Shown piece by piece: positions 1-60,689 of a stretch of 64,000 bases of DNA; positions within the stretch are counted from its first letter, which is position 1; every line of letters begins with the position of its first letter. Below the pieces are notes generated by a model. That model saw nothing but the letters and a program-made list of their open reading frames with translations. It searched no databases and was not told the origin of the DNA. The DNA is taken from the NCBI GenBank assembly GCA_963971305.1, contig OZ020304.1, positions 1,674,001-1,738,000 of the forward strand. Reading direction: 5' to 3'. Made by a program: the position numbers and the translations under genes. The DNA is from Arcuatula senhousia. Lineage: Eukaryota > Mollusca > Bivalvia > Mytilida > Mytilidae.

Positions 1-554
1 CAATACAAATAATGTTTCATCAATATTGAGTAGCCTCCCTTCGGCTTATAATGAAATTAGTATTGAGTGAAAACTCATGCTTAATTGTATTACATATAAT
101 TAATTTTGTACTTTAAATGTTATTTCATTAATTAAAACACAAATTTTTCAATTGAACACATTCATAATTCTAATTAAAACATCAGTTAATTGGTTAAAAC
201 ATCTGTTTCAAACTACAATTTTCTTCAATTAAAACATGTAGTTCTGGTTAAGGTACACGTTTCTTGCATTAAAACGTACAAATCTGATTAATAAAACAAA
301 GAATGGACTGGTACGCATCGTGTAATTAATTTCATGAAATCAGTTGCAAGCATCAAATTTCATCGTATAAACATGGAAATTTCGACTTGCATAAAACAAA
401 TTAAAAGTTTCATGAAACTTTTTCTGAATAGCACATTGCTCTATTCTTGCCAAACAAATAATGAGCTAAGCAATCAAATTAATTTCAATGTGTTTACAAG
501 CCTGAAAACATTCAAATCTGATTAATAACAGAATGTAATACACGTTGGACTTAC
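1..554. other. Intron, nothing recognised
   Basis: AT-rich sequence left of exon 13, with runs of ATTAAAACA-like words around 130-290. No exon, RNA gene or mobile element could be supported. Confidence 0.6.
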
Positions 555-49654
<49,100 letters not shown>

Positions 49655-49899
49655 TTAAGCCTTTGAGTTGCCCAGGAAAGTCAGCTGTATAAGCAGAAAT
49701 CAGAGTGAATGAGGAAACTTTGATCTTGGGCAGGTACTTTTTTACACTCTGATGTATTAAACCCCAAACAAGGTGTTGAACTAAAACATTTGTTGGATGG
49801 TTGACAGTGATTTATTTCACAAGCTCAATAGACAAACTCTTACGACAATGCATGCTAAGTTTCAAAGCCATTCCTTCATTAGCTTTAGAAAAGATTTTA

Positions 49900-52375
49900 T
49901 CCTCTTTCCGTTAAAACCTTGGTATAAGTACATTGTGCAAGACATTTAAAAATTTGAGCAATTGGTAGTGACCCAAACAGGCCCTTTAATCTCCTATTGT
50001 ATTGAAAAAAAAAATGAATAGACAGTGTATGATCAATGAATGTCATGCATTAATTAATTCTTACCAAGAATATTATTTTGATGAGCAGTAAACATAAACT
50101 TTATTAATTCGTGACATGACATAAAACTTTCTTTATTATTGTAAAAAGGTTTTGTGTAGTAAATTCAAACTTTATGAATAAATAATATCTCAGATATAAA
50201 TAACAAGCATCAAATGCAAAATCTTCTTTATATACCAATATATCATTTGGAGCTTTGATCTAGATGTTAAAAAAGTTATAACTTTTGGGACATTTAGATT
50301 TGATGGCGATAATGGATTTTCAGTTCCTGAAAAGTTTTGCCTTTCCTTAGTAGAAGAGTTTAAGTTTTTTATAGCCAATTGTAATTTCCTTTAGCGTGCT
50401 CGTGGTAAACGACTTTTCTCAAACATAACATCCAGATATCCATCGCTATCAAAGAACTACTGTCCCTAAATTCAATCATTTTGAATTAATGTTTTCTCAT
50501 ATGTTAGGAATTCAAGACCCAGTTGAACAAGGAATTTTATTGTAGAAATTTTAATGCCGAACACTTTATAACAAGCTTAAAAATGACATGAATTAAGTAA
50601 ATCTGGGCATATCTAAAATTCGTAAAAGGGATACTCAGCTTTTGAAATAAAAGCAAACATTCATTTCTTTCTAGATTATTGGAAACTAAATCTTCTTACC
50701 AACATATTACTTTATTAACTTAAACTACCATTTTTAAAATTTATATTTAAAAATATAAAATTAAATAAAAAGCTACGCCGAGCGCAGCATGATACGACCG
50801 CAACAAGTTGAACCCTGTACGTTGGAGGCCCAATATGGATAGTCCATTGCTTTGGTCACATGAAGCCCATGGTGGACTTACAAAGCTTTTTGACACATGC
50901 ATCCTGTGGTGGACTTAGAAATGCATTTTTGACAAATATATTTACATCAACATCTTATACAAAAAGCCTTATTTCTATACATGTATTAATTTACAATTTT
51001 GGCCCTTTGACCCTTAATTCCTCAAAAATGGTAAAAGATATTGCTAATCCGATAAAAAATAATAAGAAATTGTGTACATGGAATCCGATGAAAAAAGATT
51101 TTGAAAATCGGACCACAAATAAAAAAGTTGATTTTTTGGGTGTGGTCTGTCTTTAGCCCCCTGTAACAATGTAATGGTGAAATACATATCAAAATCATTG
51201 ACACATTTTGTTGACAGAATTTAATGATGAATTCAACAAAGAAAGAATTTTCAAAATCTAATGAATAATAAGCATTCTACAACAGTTTTGTCAATACACC
51301 TGTTTTAGCCCTTTTTGGCCCTTTTTTCTAAAACAGTAGGGGCCACAAACCCCAAATACAAAACAAAAATTCCTTTAGTGGATATAATCATCATATATTA
51401 ACTTCATAACAATTGGCAGGCCCACTACAACTTAATTTTTGGTATAAAACTATTTGCATTGACAAACTTTTAAAAATGGCGTTTTTGGCCCCTTTGACCC
51501 CTAATTTCTCAAAAACGGTAAGAGATATTACAAATCTGATTGAAAAACGCAGGCAGGGATTTTCACAAGGATTCCAATGAAAAAAAGATTTTGAAAATCG
51601 GACCACAAATAAAAAAGTCAATTTTTTGGGTGTGGCCCCTTTTTGACCCCCAGTATCAATGTAACAGTGCAATATATATCAAAACCATTGACACATTTTG
51701 TTGACAGAATTTAATGATGAATTCAATAAAAAAAGAATTTTCAAAATCGAATGAATAATAAACATTTTACAACAGTTTTGTCAATACACCCGTTTTAGCC
51801 CTTTTTGGCCCTTTTTTCTAAAATGATAGGGGCCACAACCCCCAAATACAAAACCAACCTTCCTTTAGTGGTAACAAACATCATATCAAAATTTCATAAC
51901 ATTAGGTCAATATTTACTCAAGTTATCACACGGAAACCAAAGTGTCCACAGACGACGACGACGACGACGCCGACAACGACAACGACGACGACGACGACGA
52001 CATCGCCATAACATTATACGATCGCAAAAATTTTGCGGTCGTATAAAAAGGGATATTAATTTAAACCATGTAACTATATTCCCCCTTAAAAATGAACAAA
52101 TCTATTAGCTCAAACTCAAGCATGTTTAACCTTAGGCACTTTTAATCATAGGATTAACAGAAGTAGCTTGTGCATTTTAGTAAACAAGTATGAATCTATT
52201 GTTGTCTACTCAACAGAGGTTTTATAAAAATGGAGCCGTAAAATTTGACCAAACAATTATTCATTTTTTTCTATACAATAGAAGATTAAAGGGATCGATT
52301 GGGTCACTACCAATTGATCAAATTTAAAAATGTCTTGCACAATGTACTTATACCAAGGTTTTAACGGAAAGAGGA
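49900..52375. mobile_element. 2.5-kb inverted-repeat element with TA target duplication
   Basis: Inverted ends of about 105 bp with a few mismatches begin TCCTCTTTCCGTTAAAACC and include CATTGTGCAAGACATTT and CAATTGGTAGTGACCCAA. TA flanks each side. Removing the element and one TA gives AGATTTTAAAGAAAAGC, exactly the sequence at about 58689-58705 in the other duplication copy, so the borders are certain. No transposase is seen. The interior carries a nested pearl-type element. It is probably a non-autonomous Tc1/mariner-type element. Confidence 0.9.
50770..52047 (+). mobile_element. Pearl/Helentron-like element, ~489-bp units, nested
   Basis: A 5' near-palindrome GCTACGCCGAGCGCAGC (50772-50788) and motif TACGACCGCA (50793-50802) are followed by two units about 489 bp apart (GCCCTTTTTGGCCC near 51308 and 51797). 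A (GAC)n run lies at about 51950-52003. The 3' hairpin (52015-52045) ends TGCGGTCGTA, a perfect complement of the 5' motif. It lies inside the TA-flanked element. Confidence 0.83.
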
Positions 52376-53464
52376 TAAAGAAAAGCTAAATGGGGGATGT
52401 GAGGTGGACAATCAGATGATGTACCTTATGTTTAATACTATAAATAGAATTATTTATTTCAAGTTCTTGTCCAACAATGAGGTATTAACTATGAAGCAAT
52501 TCACCATGTGCAAATACAGTTTATAATATGAAGATGAATTATTGATACCCTATTTAGATATGTTTATAGCCTCGGGTAGCCTTGATCTAGAATCTGACCA
52601 CCGTGGTATCAATAGGTTTATCTATCTATAGTTTGTGTATCAGCTCAGATACCCAGATTAAAATTGTTTGATCTGATTGTCAATTTGTACTGAAATGGTC
52701 ATATCATTTACTGATAGTGTTCATCATTAGATATGAAGCTGATTTTACAGAACCTTTATTATAACTTGTTTTTGCTATAAACTGTTTTAGTGTAATAATA
52801 CACCAAAATATCTTGCTTTAAGATCCAGAACAAATACCAAATTCTTAAGCTACCTAATACAGTAACCATTTTTATGAATTGTTCTTCGGGTTTCGGAAAT
52901 ATAATAGAAACCCAAGATCAATTGCTTAGCAGGCTTTCCACATTGGACTTTATTCTGTTCATTAGAAGACTTGCTAGGATAAGTAAGCACAATAAAAGAT
53001 TTTTTTGAAATTCTGCTGCAATTTACTTTAAATTGATTGGTTTTTTTTTTAATGGCTCCGATTTAAAAACATTATACAGAGTGTGGAATAATTTATTTAT
53101 TCTTTAAATTTCATATCTTGTCATGTCTTTTGCTTAGCATGCTTTCTATATCAATTTGTACTTTATTCTGTTCATTTCTTATGATTTCTTAAAAGCCAAA
53201 AGTTAGAACATGGTATATAAATTTATATATAATATTTTTAATTTTGTAAAAGTAACAAGTTAATCAGTTGAGACCGAGATTTTCATCAAAAATCAAATAG
53301 TCACATAAGCTTCTATCTTATCGTTACAAGCAAAGTTCAATCATAATAATAATAAAATAGGTCAATACTAAAGTTCATTTTTCAGTATCTCATCCTTTGG
53401 ACTAATCATAACATTATCTTAACCAAAGTTCACAATAATTATCTTATTGTAAATAAAAATTGTC

Positions 53465-53473
53465 TATAAAAAG
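53465..53473 (+). promoter_or_regulatory. TATA box of B-box gene copy 1
   Basis: TATAAAAAG sits 97 bases upstream of a consensus donor (ATTACAG|gtaagt, exon end 53562). The same layout (TATA box, short exon, donor) is kept in copy 2. Transcription would begin about 30 bases downstream, near 53495. Confidence 0.65.
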
Positions 53474-53494
53474 CGAGCGACCTCATAATTATAC

Positions 53495-53562
53495 ATTGAT
53501 TAAAAAATTGAACACATTAAAAAAATTCTAACATTTTTGGGAATTTGCAATAACAATTACAG
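53495..53562 (+). other. Non-coding first exon of B-box gene copy 1 (predicted)
   Basis: The start is inferred from the TATA box. The end is at ACAG|gtaagttgag, conserved in copy 2. The intron 53563-54596 ends TTTTTCTTCCAG, followed by 7 bases and the ATG at 54604. Confidence 0.6.
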
Positions 53563-54603
53563 GTAAGTTGAGAATTCTGTTCTGTCCATAAGCCTTATGG
53601 AGTCTATAGAGTAGCAATGATTTTTGTGGGTTTTTTTCAGTCTAGATGGAGTGATCTTCCAGCATCCAGTCTGGAAAAAAATGATTCATTTTCTATATTA
53701 CTTTTCAATATTTGTTAAGTAACATGATACACACTTTTATAAATCTTCATTTTATTGGCATTTTATATGACCGGCACAAGTTTTATTTATTCATTTGCAT
53801 TTTACATGATGAACTATTTATTTCAAGGCGATAGAATATACATTATGTATTCATCTATAATTTAATTGGTTCGTATAAATATTTCTCTTATTTGGTTGGT
53901 CAATATTCACCATTCATAAATTCAGTACACAATACACATCATTGGGATGAGTGCATTTTAATCGAAGGGGTGTTTCAATCAATATACTGTTAGTATACAA
54001 TAACTGTCTTGTGTGCGTTCATTAACTTTTAGAGCATCTCCATGACAAACCTTTCTTTGCTCACCAAAATTATTTTGAAAACATTTTGAACAATATACTT
54101 TAACAAAAATAAATCTATATCTATTATATTACTTATATCATATACCTGTAATTACAGGTCTATGCTTATATATTTCGCTTGCCTTTAAACGCTTTAGCGC
54201 TTTGATTTATTAAAACTTAACAATAATTTGACTTCATTTTGGTGCATTTAGTAGTTGTTTTGTTGTTGTCTTTAACATCTGGGCTTGTCGACTTTTTTTA
54301 TGTCTGTTCGTCCGTGTTGATTCTATCATAGAAGATTATTTGGGTTTAAGCTATTTTAAAGTCAAGTTATACATTTTTAGTGTTTCTCCTACAATAGAGT
54401 GTCACTTTTTTTACTGAACAATGGCCATATTTTCAAACAACATTAACTTAGGCCTACTAATAAATGAACAAAATAAATTGAGTAGTTTTGGATATTCAGA
54501 AACAATATGTACATTGAAGAAATGCTCTGTTTACAATTTGAAACTCTTATTTTTATGCACATTCACATTTTTTCAAACATTTCATTTTTCTTCCAGGATA
54601 ACA

Positions 54604-56316
54604 ATGACCTCCACATCATGCAGTATATGTATCAAACAGAAGAAGACATCAGACCCCGCTGTGTACTGCCCCCAATGTAATGAGCTGATGTGTCAATCCT
54701 GTAGTGATACCCATAACCAAGCTGACGAGACCAGAAATCATGAAGTCATGTCATACCAAGACTTACAAAAGTTACCACCATTTATATTGAATACCAGCAT
54801 GGACTGTTCCAAACATCAACTCAAGTACGAGGAATATTGTAGAATGCACGATGAACTAGCTTGCAAAGAATGTAAGATCACATTTCACAGTGAATGTGAA
54901 GATGTCCTTAAGATAAATGAAATTGTCTCCAATGTCAAAGAGTCAGTCCTGTTTATCGATACTTTCTCTGAGATTGAAGCCCTGTGCGGAAATTTGAAAG
55001 ACATCTTTGAAAACCGCAATAAAAATATAATACAGTTAAAGATTTGTCACACGGAGATAGAAAAGACAATAGAAAACAAATTTGACAATATTATTGAACA
55101 CTTAAAAAAACTTAAAGATAGAACAATTTCTGAGTTAAATACAGAGTATACTGAACTGACTAAAGACTTGTCATATACATCAGAAATAATTCATTCAGAA
55201 GAAGAGAAACTAACTGAAATCTTTGACCAGAAAGACAGCATCACAAAGCATGCTACCAACTTCCAAACCTTTGTCAGCCTAAAAGAACTGGAGAAGATGG
55301 TACAAGAAATAAACACTAAGCTAAATAAACTTTCCGACAATGACAAACTCAATCAGTACAACATGGAATTTAATATAAATGAATCCATTGAAGATACCTT
55401 TAGTAGTATTCAGTCCCTAGGAGACATCAGAGTCACCAAGAGTCCATCAGCTGTATTTATACAAAACACTGGAGCAAGATATCTAGAGGCTGTAAAAGAG
55501 GTCCAGACACCAGCACATGTACAACTTCATCTTCAACAAAAGATTGATCTGGATGATGATGTTCAGTATTACGGAGGCTGCTATTCCTTACCAGGTGGAC
55601 TCGTGGTGATTGCTGATTCTGGTGATTGCTATAATCATAATTGTAAAGTTTGTATTTATAATCTAAATGGATCAAGAAGATCCACCATCAAGTTTAATAA
55701 GAGTGATGGAGTATGGGATGTGACACCAGTAGATGATCACCATGTCGCTGTGACACATCCTAGGTCTGGCACTATCTCCATTATAGATATTAATAAAGGT
55801 TTTATCAATAAAGGTAAGGTGGTTAGAACATTGAACATAGATGGAGTAGTAAGAGGTTTGTGTTGTAGAGGTAGAGATATAGTGTGTTGTGTGGAGTATA
55901 AAGGTTTAGTGAGAGTGAACATTGACAGTGGTAAGGTAGAGACTGTGGTGGAGGATAAAAGTGTTAGTTATAACTCACATGTACAGGTAAGTAACAATCT
56001 GATATGTTACACATGTCCTTATAATAACACAGTAACTGTACTGGATACTCAGTACAACGTCATCTTTACATACAAAGATAAGGCAGTACTTAGGTATCCT
56101 ACAGGTGTGATAATAGATGATCACAGTAACATCTATGTCACAGGGCACTTGTCTAACAATCTAGTGATCCTCTCTAGTGATGGTAAGTCATGTCATCAGT
56201 TACTAGGTGAGGATGATGGACTGTTGCATCCTAGTGCTGTACATTATGATAGGAAAACAAAGACATTGGTAGTTGTAAATTTAAGCAGAAGAGCTTTTAT
56301 CTACTCTATTGGGTAA
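54604..56316 (+). CDS. RING-less TRIM-like protein: B-box 1, B-box 2, coiled coil, beta-propeller
   Basis: 570 residues in one coding exon. B-box 1 has Cys6/9, Cys22/25, Cys30/33, His37/46. B-box 2 has Cys68-His71, Cys79-His82, Cys87/90, His95-Cys98. A coiled-coil region spans about 110-290 (EIEKTIENKFDNIIEHLKKL). From about 300 to the end it is strand-rich with NHL/propeller-like blades, such as YPTGVIIDDHSNIYVTGHLS and HPSAVHYDRKTKTLVVVN. There is no RING, so E3 activity by the usual route is not expected. Such genes are expanded in bivalves and resemble TRIM2/3-like annotations. The ATG at 54604 is chosen because an intron acceptor lies 7 bases before it and the frame upstream is broken in copy 2. 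A longer 631-codon reading from 54421 is unlikely. The gene is antisense to the kinase gene and probably within its intron. Confidence 0.88.
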   Translation: MTSTSCSICIKQKKTSDPAVYCPQCNELMCQSCSDTHNQADETRNHEVMSYQDLQKLPPFILNTSMDCSKHQLKYEEYCRMHDELACKECKITFHSECEDVLKINEIVSNVKESVLFIDTFSEIEALCGNLKDIFENRNKNIIQLKICHTEIEKTIENKFDNIIEHLKKLKDRTISELNTEYTELTKDLSYTSEIIHSEEEKLTEIFDQKDSITKHATNFQTFVSLKELEKMVQEINTKLNKLSDNDKLNQYNMEFNINESIEDTFSSIQSLGDIRVTKSPSAVFIQNTGARYLEAVKEVQTPAHVQLHLQQKIDLDDDVQYYGGCYSLPGGLVVIADSGDCYNHNCKVCIYNLNGSRRSTIKFNKSDGVWDVTPVDDHHVAVTHPRSGTISIIDINKGFINKGKVVRTLNIDGVVRGLCCRGRDIVCCVEYKGLVRVNIDSGKVETVVEDKSVSYNSHVQVSNNLICYTCPYNNTVTVLDTQYNVIFTYKDKAVLRYPTGVIIDDHSNIYVTGHLSNNLVILSSDGKSCHQLLGEDDGLLHPSAVHYDRKTKTLVVVNLSRRAFIYSIG

Positions 56317-56650
56317 GTCTGTGTCTGTAGGGTGTGTAGTAAGTATTGTGAACCTAATGCTGGACTAAAACATAAGATACATCCAGCTTTCATCTCCTCT
56401 GTGGGGTAAGTCTGTGTCTGATAGCTGTAGGTTGTAATAGAGAGTTGTTAGTAAATCTCCTACTGAACAAGTCTTCTCTTTGGGCTAAGTCTGTGTCTGA
56501 TAGCTGTAGGTTGTGTGAGAGTGGTTAATATAGTAAATCTATTACTGAACATGTACACCAGGCAAGAAAATTTTTGTCATCTCTATCTTTGTATGATAGC
56601 TATAGGTTGTGTGAGAGTGTTGTAAATAGAGTAAGTGAAATGAATGATAA
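56308..56650 (+). repeat. Decayed tandem copies of the gene end
   Basis: GTAAGTCTGTGTCT at 56313 recurs near 56406 and, as CTAAGTCTGTGTCT, near 56485. A fourth, more diverged unit with GATAGCTATAGGTTGTGTGAG lies near 56596. Units are about 80-95 bp. The first overlaps the stop codon of the B-box gene. Confidence 0.7.
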
Positions 56651-56805
56651 GTCAGATTGCTGAATAAAAGACCATAGATATGGGCATGTTTTATCAATTC
56701 ACAAAGATTCATTTTATGCTTCAATCAAACCCAAATCACTTGTCAAAATATTGTATATTTTAAAAAATCAATGTCAAATTAATCTGCATAACTATACCAT
56801 ATATT

Positions 56806-57227
56806 CACATATTCCATATTCTTTCGTTTTTAATATTATTTCAGAGTTTGGCTTTAGTGCCGTGTGGAGGTCGTAGAAAGCTTCCCCGTGCTTCAGTTGT
56901 ATGCTCTTATATAATTTCGAGTACTGGAATATGTGTTGGAAAGACACAGTTTACATATTTCCAAAATTTGACAACGTTTGGCTGTTTCTTTAAAAATTGA
57001 TAAATTTATCTGTTTGGTCATTGTTGTAATATTTTTTGGCTTTTTTTTTTTATCAAATTTAATATTCTACCGGTTTTCCAAGTTTTCTACTCCTAGCGTG
57101 TCTGATGAAGGTTAATCCAGAAAAGCGCTTCACACGCAGTGAAATTTTGCTTTTGTACATTTATTAAAATCTTTTCAATATCGTGTCTTTTTGGCACATA
57201 TTCCATATTCTTTCGTTTTTAATATTA
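56806..57227. mobile_element. Insertion flanked by a perfect 33-bp direct repeat
   Basis: The 33-bp sequence beginning CACATATTCCATATTC occurs at 56806-56838 and 57195-57227 without mismatch, around about 356 bp of non-coding DNA. The insert contains a hammerhead-like motif (57096-57137). Penelope-like elements carry hammerhead ribozymes in pseudo-LTRs and make target duplications of variable length, so a solo pLTR remnant is one reading. A SINE is less likely, as no B box was seen. Confidence 0.6.
57096..57137 (+). ncRNA. Candidate type I hammerhead ribozyme
   Basis: Stem I GCGTGT (57096-57101) pairs perfectly with ACACGC (57132-57137). The core CTGATGA is at 57102-57108, a short stem II (GG...CC) at 57110-57118, and GAAA at 57120-57123. 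A minimal stem III (A-U, A-U, loop GCGC) leads to cleavage triplet TTC (57129-57131). The weak point is A-A in place of the usual G-C at the base of stem II, so activity may be lost. Confidence 0.5.
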
Positions 57228-58423
57228 ATTTGTAATAGTCATATATACATTATATGTATACTGTCATATGAGAAAAAATTGTAAATTGCTAGATCATTGT
57301 ATTCATGCAAATAAATTCAGTTCAGTTAATTAAAATCTAATCGTGTATCTTCATTTTAAAAGCTGAAGATGTATTTCAATTATGCATATTGTGTGTTCTT
57401 ATGAATTTTAATTGTCTTGTAAGTATTTTTGTATCCATAACAGCAAAAAAAAAATATGTTTGTTTCCTGCTAGTAAGCGTTAAAAATAGGGAAGCGAGCT
57501 AAGATTTTTAAATTACTTAAATCAATGGGTAAGAAACATTGAGTTAAAAGTGCTTGTTCAAAATATCTAGTAAAATCTTTATGGTATAAATACTGGGAAG
57601 AAAAAATGGGGAAAAAAGGAAAAAAAGGAAACAGACATAATTTATTTAGCCAAATTAATACATAGCTATTGAATATATCAAATATTTTTTAAGAAATTAT
57701 TGAATTGATCTTGTCAGTTTTGTTTTATCTTGTTTTAGACTTCATGTTGTAAATAACATATCTTTTCAATTACATGTACAATATAGACACTATTAATATG
57801 ATTGTGATTACAGGCATAAGACTGTAGCATATTTTATATCTGGTGATGACAACATGTATGCTTTTTTTTAAGTTAGGCACATCTTAATATCTTCTTTATC
57901 TAAGAACTGTGATTGTAAAGAAATTCAAACAATTACTAAATATGTATGAATTGAAAATACTCAATAAAACATTATTTTTTATCTTATCAATGTATATTAG
58001 AGGAATAATTTCATGACTGCAATCCTAATTGGTGAATAGTTCTTGATTAAAGTATTTTTTTTCTCGATGAAACTCACCAGCATGCAAGACCTTGACAATG
58101 ACTTCTGCAGGGTAATTTGAAAAGACAGACATTTGTATTTTGTGCATTTCATCAAATTTACCTGTGCAAACATTTAAAATATTTTATATATGGGAATGTA
58201 ATTATATGGACTGAATGCAATTTTTTGCAGTTTTATGGTAGCGCCTCATGTTAATAAACTGTTAACACAGAGACATGTCTCGCCTGTCGCAACTGGACAC
58301 AGTATAAAATGAAGTAAAAATCCTCCTTAAACTGATCTTAACTGATGCTTAAGCAGCTGCATACCAAATATAAATGGTGAACCATAACTGCTTTATATAA
58401 AACACTCATGACATAAGTAAAAA
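57228..58423. other. Spacer between the duplicated units, nothing recognised
   Basis: AT-rich. A short fragment near 58355 (GCTGCATACCAAATATAAAT) resembles the repeat family at 23820 and 39378. No gene was seen. Confidence 0.5.
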
Positions 58424-58767
58424 GTTGGTTTGGTTGGTTAAAGCTGTTTATTTAAGCCTTTGAGATGCCCAGGAAAGTCAGCTGTATAAGCAGAAATCCG
58501 AGTGAATGAGGAAACCTTGATCTTGGGCAGTTACTTTTTTTACTCTCTGATGTATAACCCCAAACAAAGTATTGAACCAAAATATTTGTTGGATGGTTGA
58601 CAGTGATTTATTTCACAAGCTCAATAGACAAACTCTTCAGACAATGCATGCAAAGTTTCAAAGCAATCCCTTCATTTGTTTTAAAAAAGATTTTAAAGAA
58701 AAGCTAAATGGGGAGTGGAGGTGGACAATCAGATGATGTACCTAATGTTTAATACAATAAAAAGAAT

Positions 58768-60689
58768 GAAAGAACCTTAGTGAGCACGCTCACATACCCC
58801 ACACGTTCGGCTATTGGACTATCAATGTTATCCTTGAGGAATTAGTATCGAGCTACAGGAATCAATAATATTGAATGATTGTAAAAGTGAATGTGCAAGT
58901 ATTTGAATACACGTATCATAACAAAGTAATGTCAAATTTCTAAGTCCAAAGGGCCATAACGCCCACAAAAATTTTGGGATAAAAAATTCCTGGTGATATG
59001 CACAACTACATATGGTGTACTTCTTGCATACCAAGTTTCGTTAAATTCTGTTCAGTAGTTTAAGAGGAGTTGTGATTACAAACTGTAATCATGATTTTCT
59101 GCAAATGTCTAAGTCCAAAGGGCCATAACTCCCACAAAAATTTGCTGATCAAAAATTCCTGGTGATATGCACAAGTACATATGGTGTACTTCTTGCATAC
59201 CAAGTTTCGTTAAATTCTGTTCAGTAGTTTAAGAGGAGTTGCGATTACAAACTGTAATCATGATTTTCTGCAAATTTCTAAGTCCAAAGGGCCATAACTA
59301 CCACAAAAATTTGCTGATCAAAAATTCCTTGTAATATGCACAACTACATATGGTGTACTTCTTGCATACCAAGTTTCGTTAAATTCTGTTCAGTAGTTTA
59401 AGAGGAGTTGCGATTACAAACTGTAATCATGATTTTCTGCAAATGTCTAAGTCCAAAGGGCCATAACTCCCACAAAAATTTGCTGATAAAAAATTCATAG
59501 TGATATGCACAACTATATATGGTGTACTTCTTGCATACCAAGTTTCGTTAAATTCTGTTCAGTAGTTTAAGAGGAGTTGTGATTACAAACTGTAATCATG
59601 ATTTTCTGCAAATTTCTAAGTCCAAAGGGCCATAACTCCCACAAAAATTTGCTGATGAAAAATTCCTTGTAATATGCACAATTACATATGGTGTCCTTCT
59701 TGCATACCAAGCTTGGTTAAATTCTGTTCAGTAGTTTAAGAGGAGTTGCGATTACAAACTGTAATCATGATTTTCTGCAAATTTCTAAGTCCAAAGGGCC
59801 ATAACTACCACAAAAATTTGCTGATCAAAAATTCCTTGTAATATGCACAACTACATATGGTGTACTTCTTGCATACCAAGTTTCGTTAAATTCTGTTCAG
59901 TAGTTTAAGAGGAGTTGCGATTACAAACTGTAATCATGATTTTCTGCAAATGTCTAAGTCCAAAGGGCCATAACTCCCACAAAAATTTGCTGATAAAAAA
60001 TTCATAGTGATATGCACAACTATATATGGTGTACTTCTTGCATACCAAGTTTCGTTAAATTCTGTTCAGTAGTTTAAGAGGAGTTGTGATTACAAACTGT
60101 AATCATGATTTTCTGCAAATTTCTAAGTCCAAAGGGCCATAACTCCCACAAAAATTTGCTGATGAAAAATTCCTTGTAATATGCACAATTACATATGGTG
60201 TCCTTCTTGCATACCAAGCTTGGTTAAATTCTGTTCAGTAGTTTAAGAGGAGTTGCGATTACAAACTGTAATCATGATTTTCTGCAAATTTCTAAGTCCA
60301 AAGGGCCATAACTACCACAAAAATTTGCTGATCAAAAATTCCTTGTAATATGCACAACTACATATGGTGTACTTCTTGCATACCAAGTTTCGTTAAATTC
60401 TGTTCAGTAGTTTAAGAGGAGTTGCGATTACAAACTGTAATCATGATTTTCTGCAAATGTCTAAGTCCAAAGGGCCATAACTCCCACAAAAATTTGCTGA
60501 TCAAAAATTCCTTGTAATATGCACAACTACATATGGTGTACTTCTTGCATACCAAGTTTCGTTAAATTCTGTTCAGTAGTTTAAGAGGAGTTGCGATTAC
60601 AAACTTTGATCACAGACGGACGAACGGATGGACGGACGGACCAGTCAAAAACATTATACCCTTCGCAACTTTGTTGCGTGGGGTATAAT
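58768..60689 (+). mobile_element. Pearl/Helentron-like element, ten 169-bp units
   Basis: Starts GAAAGAACCTTAGTGAGCAC with palindrome GTGAGCACGCTCAC (58780-58793) and motif TACCCCAC (58795-58802). Ten units follow, with GGGCCATAAC every 169 bases from 58951 to 60472 and no indel. An ACGGACGGAC-type microsatellite and 3' hairpin 60655-60686 (TCGCAACTTTGTTGCG) close it; the hairpin's right arm carries GTGGGGTA, complementary to the 5' motif. Comparison with the empty site shows insertion between two T bases without a target duplication, as reported for Helentrons. Confidence 0.9.

Noticed and set aside
51805..52011. Open frame ending in a Thr run
   Set aside because: The Thr run is the (GAC)n microsatellite of the pearl-type element.
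54421..54603. Extended N-terminus of the B-box protein (61 extra residues)
   Set aside because: A strong acceptor (TTTTTCTTCCAG) lies 7 bases before the ATG at 54604, and the upstream frame is broken by stops in copy 2.
58951..60640. CRISPR-like periodic repeat
   Set aside because: Units are contiguous 169-bp copies without spacers, in an intron-rich animal genome.
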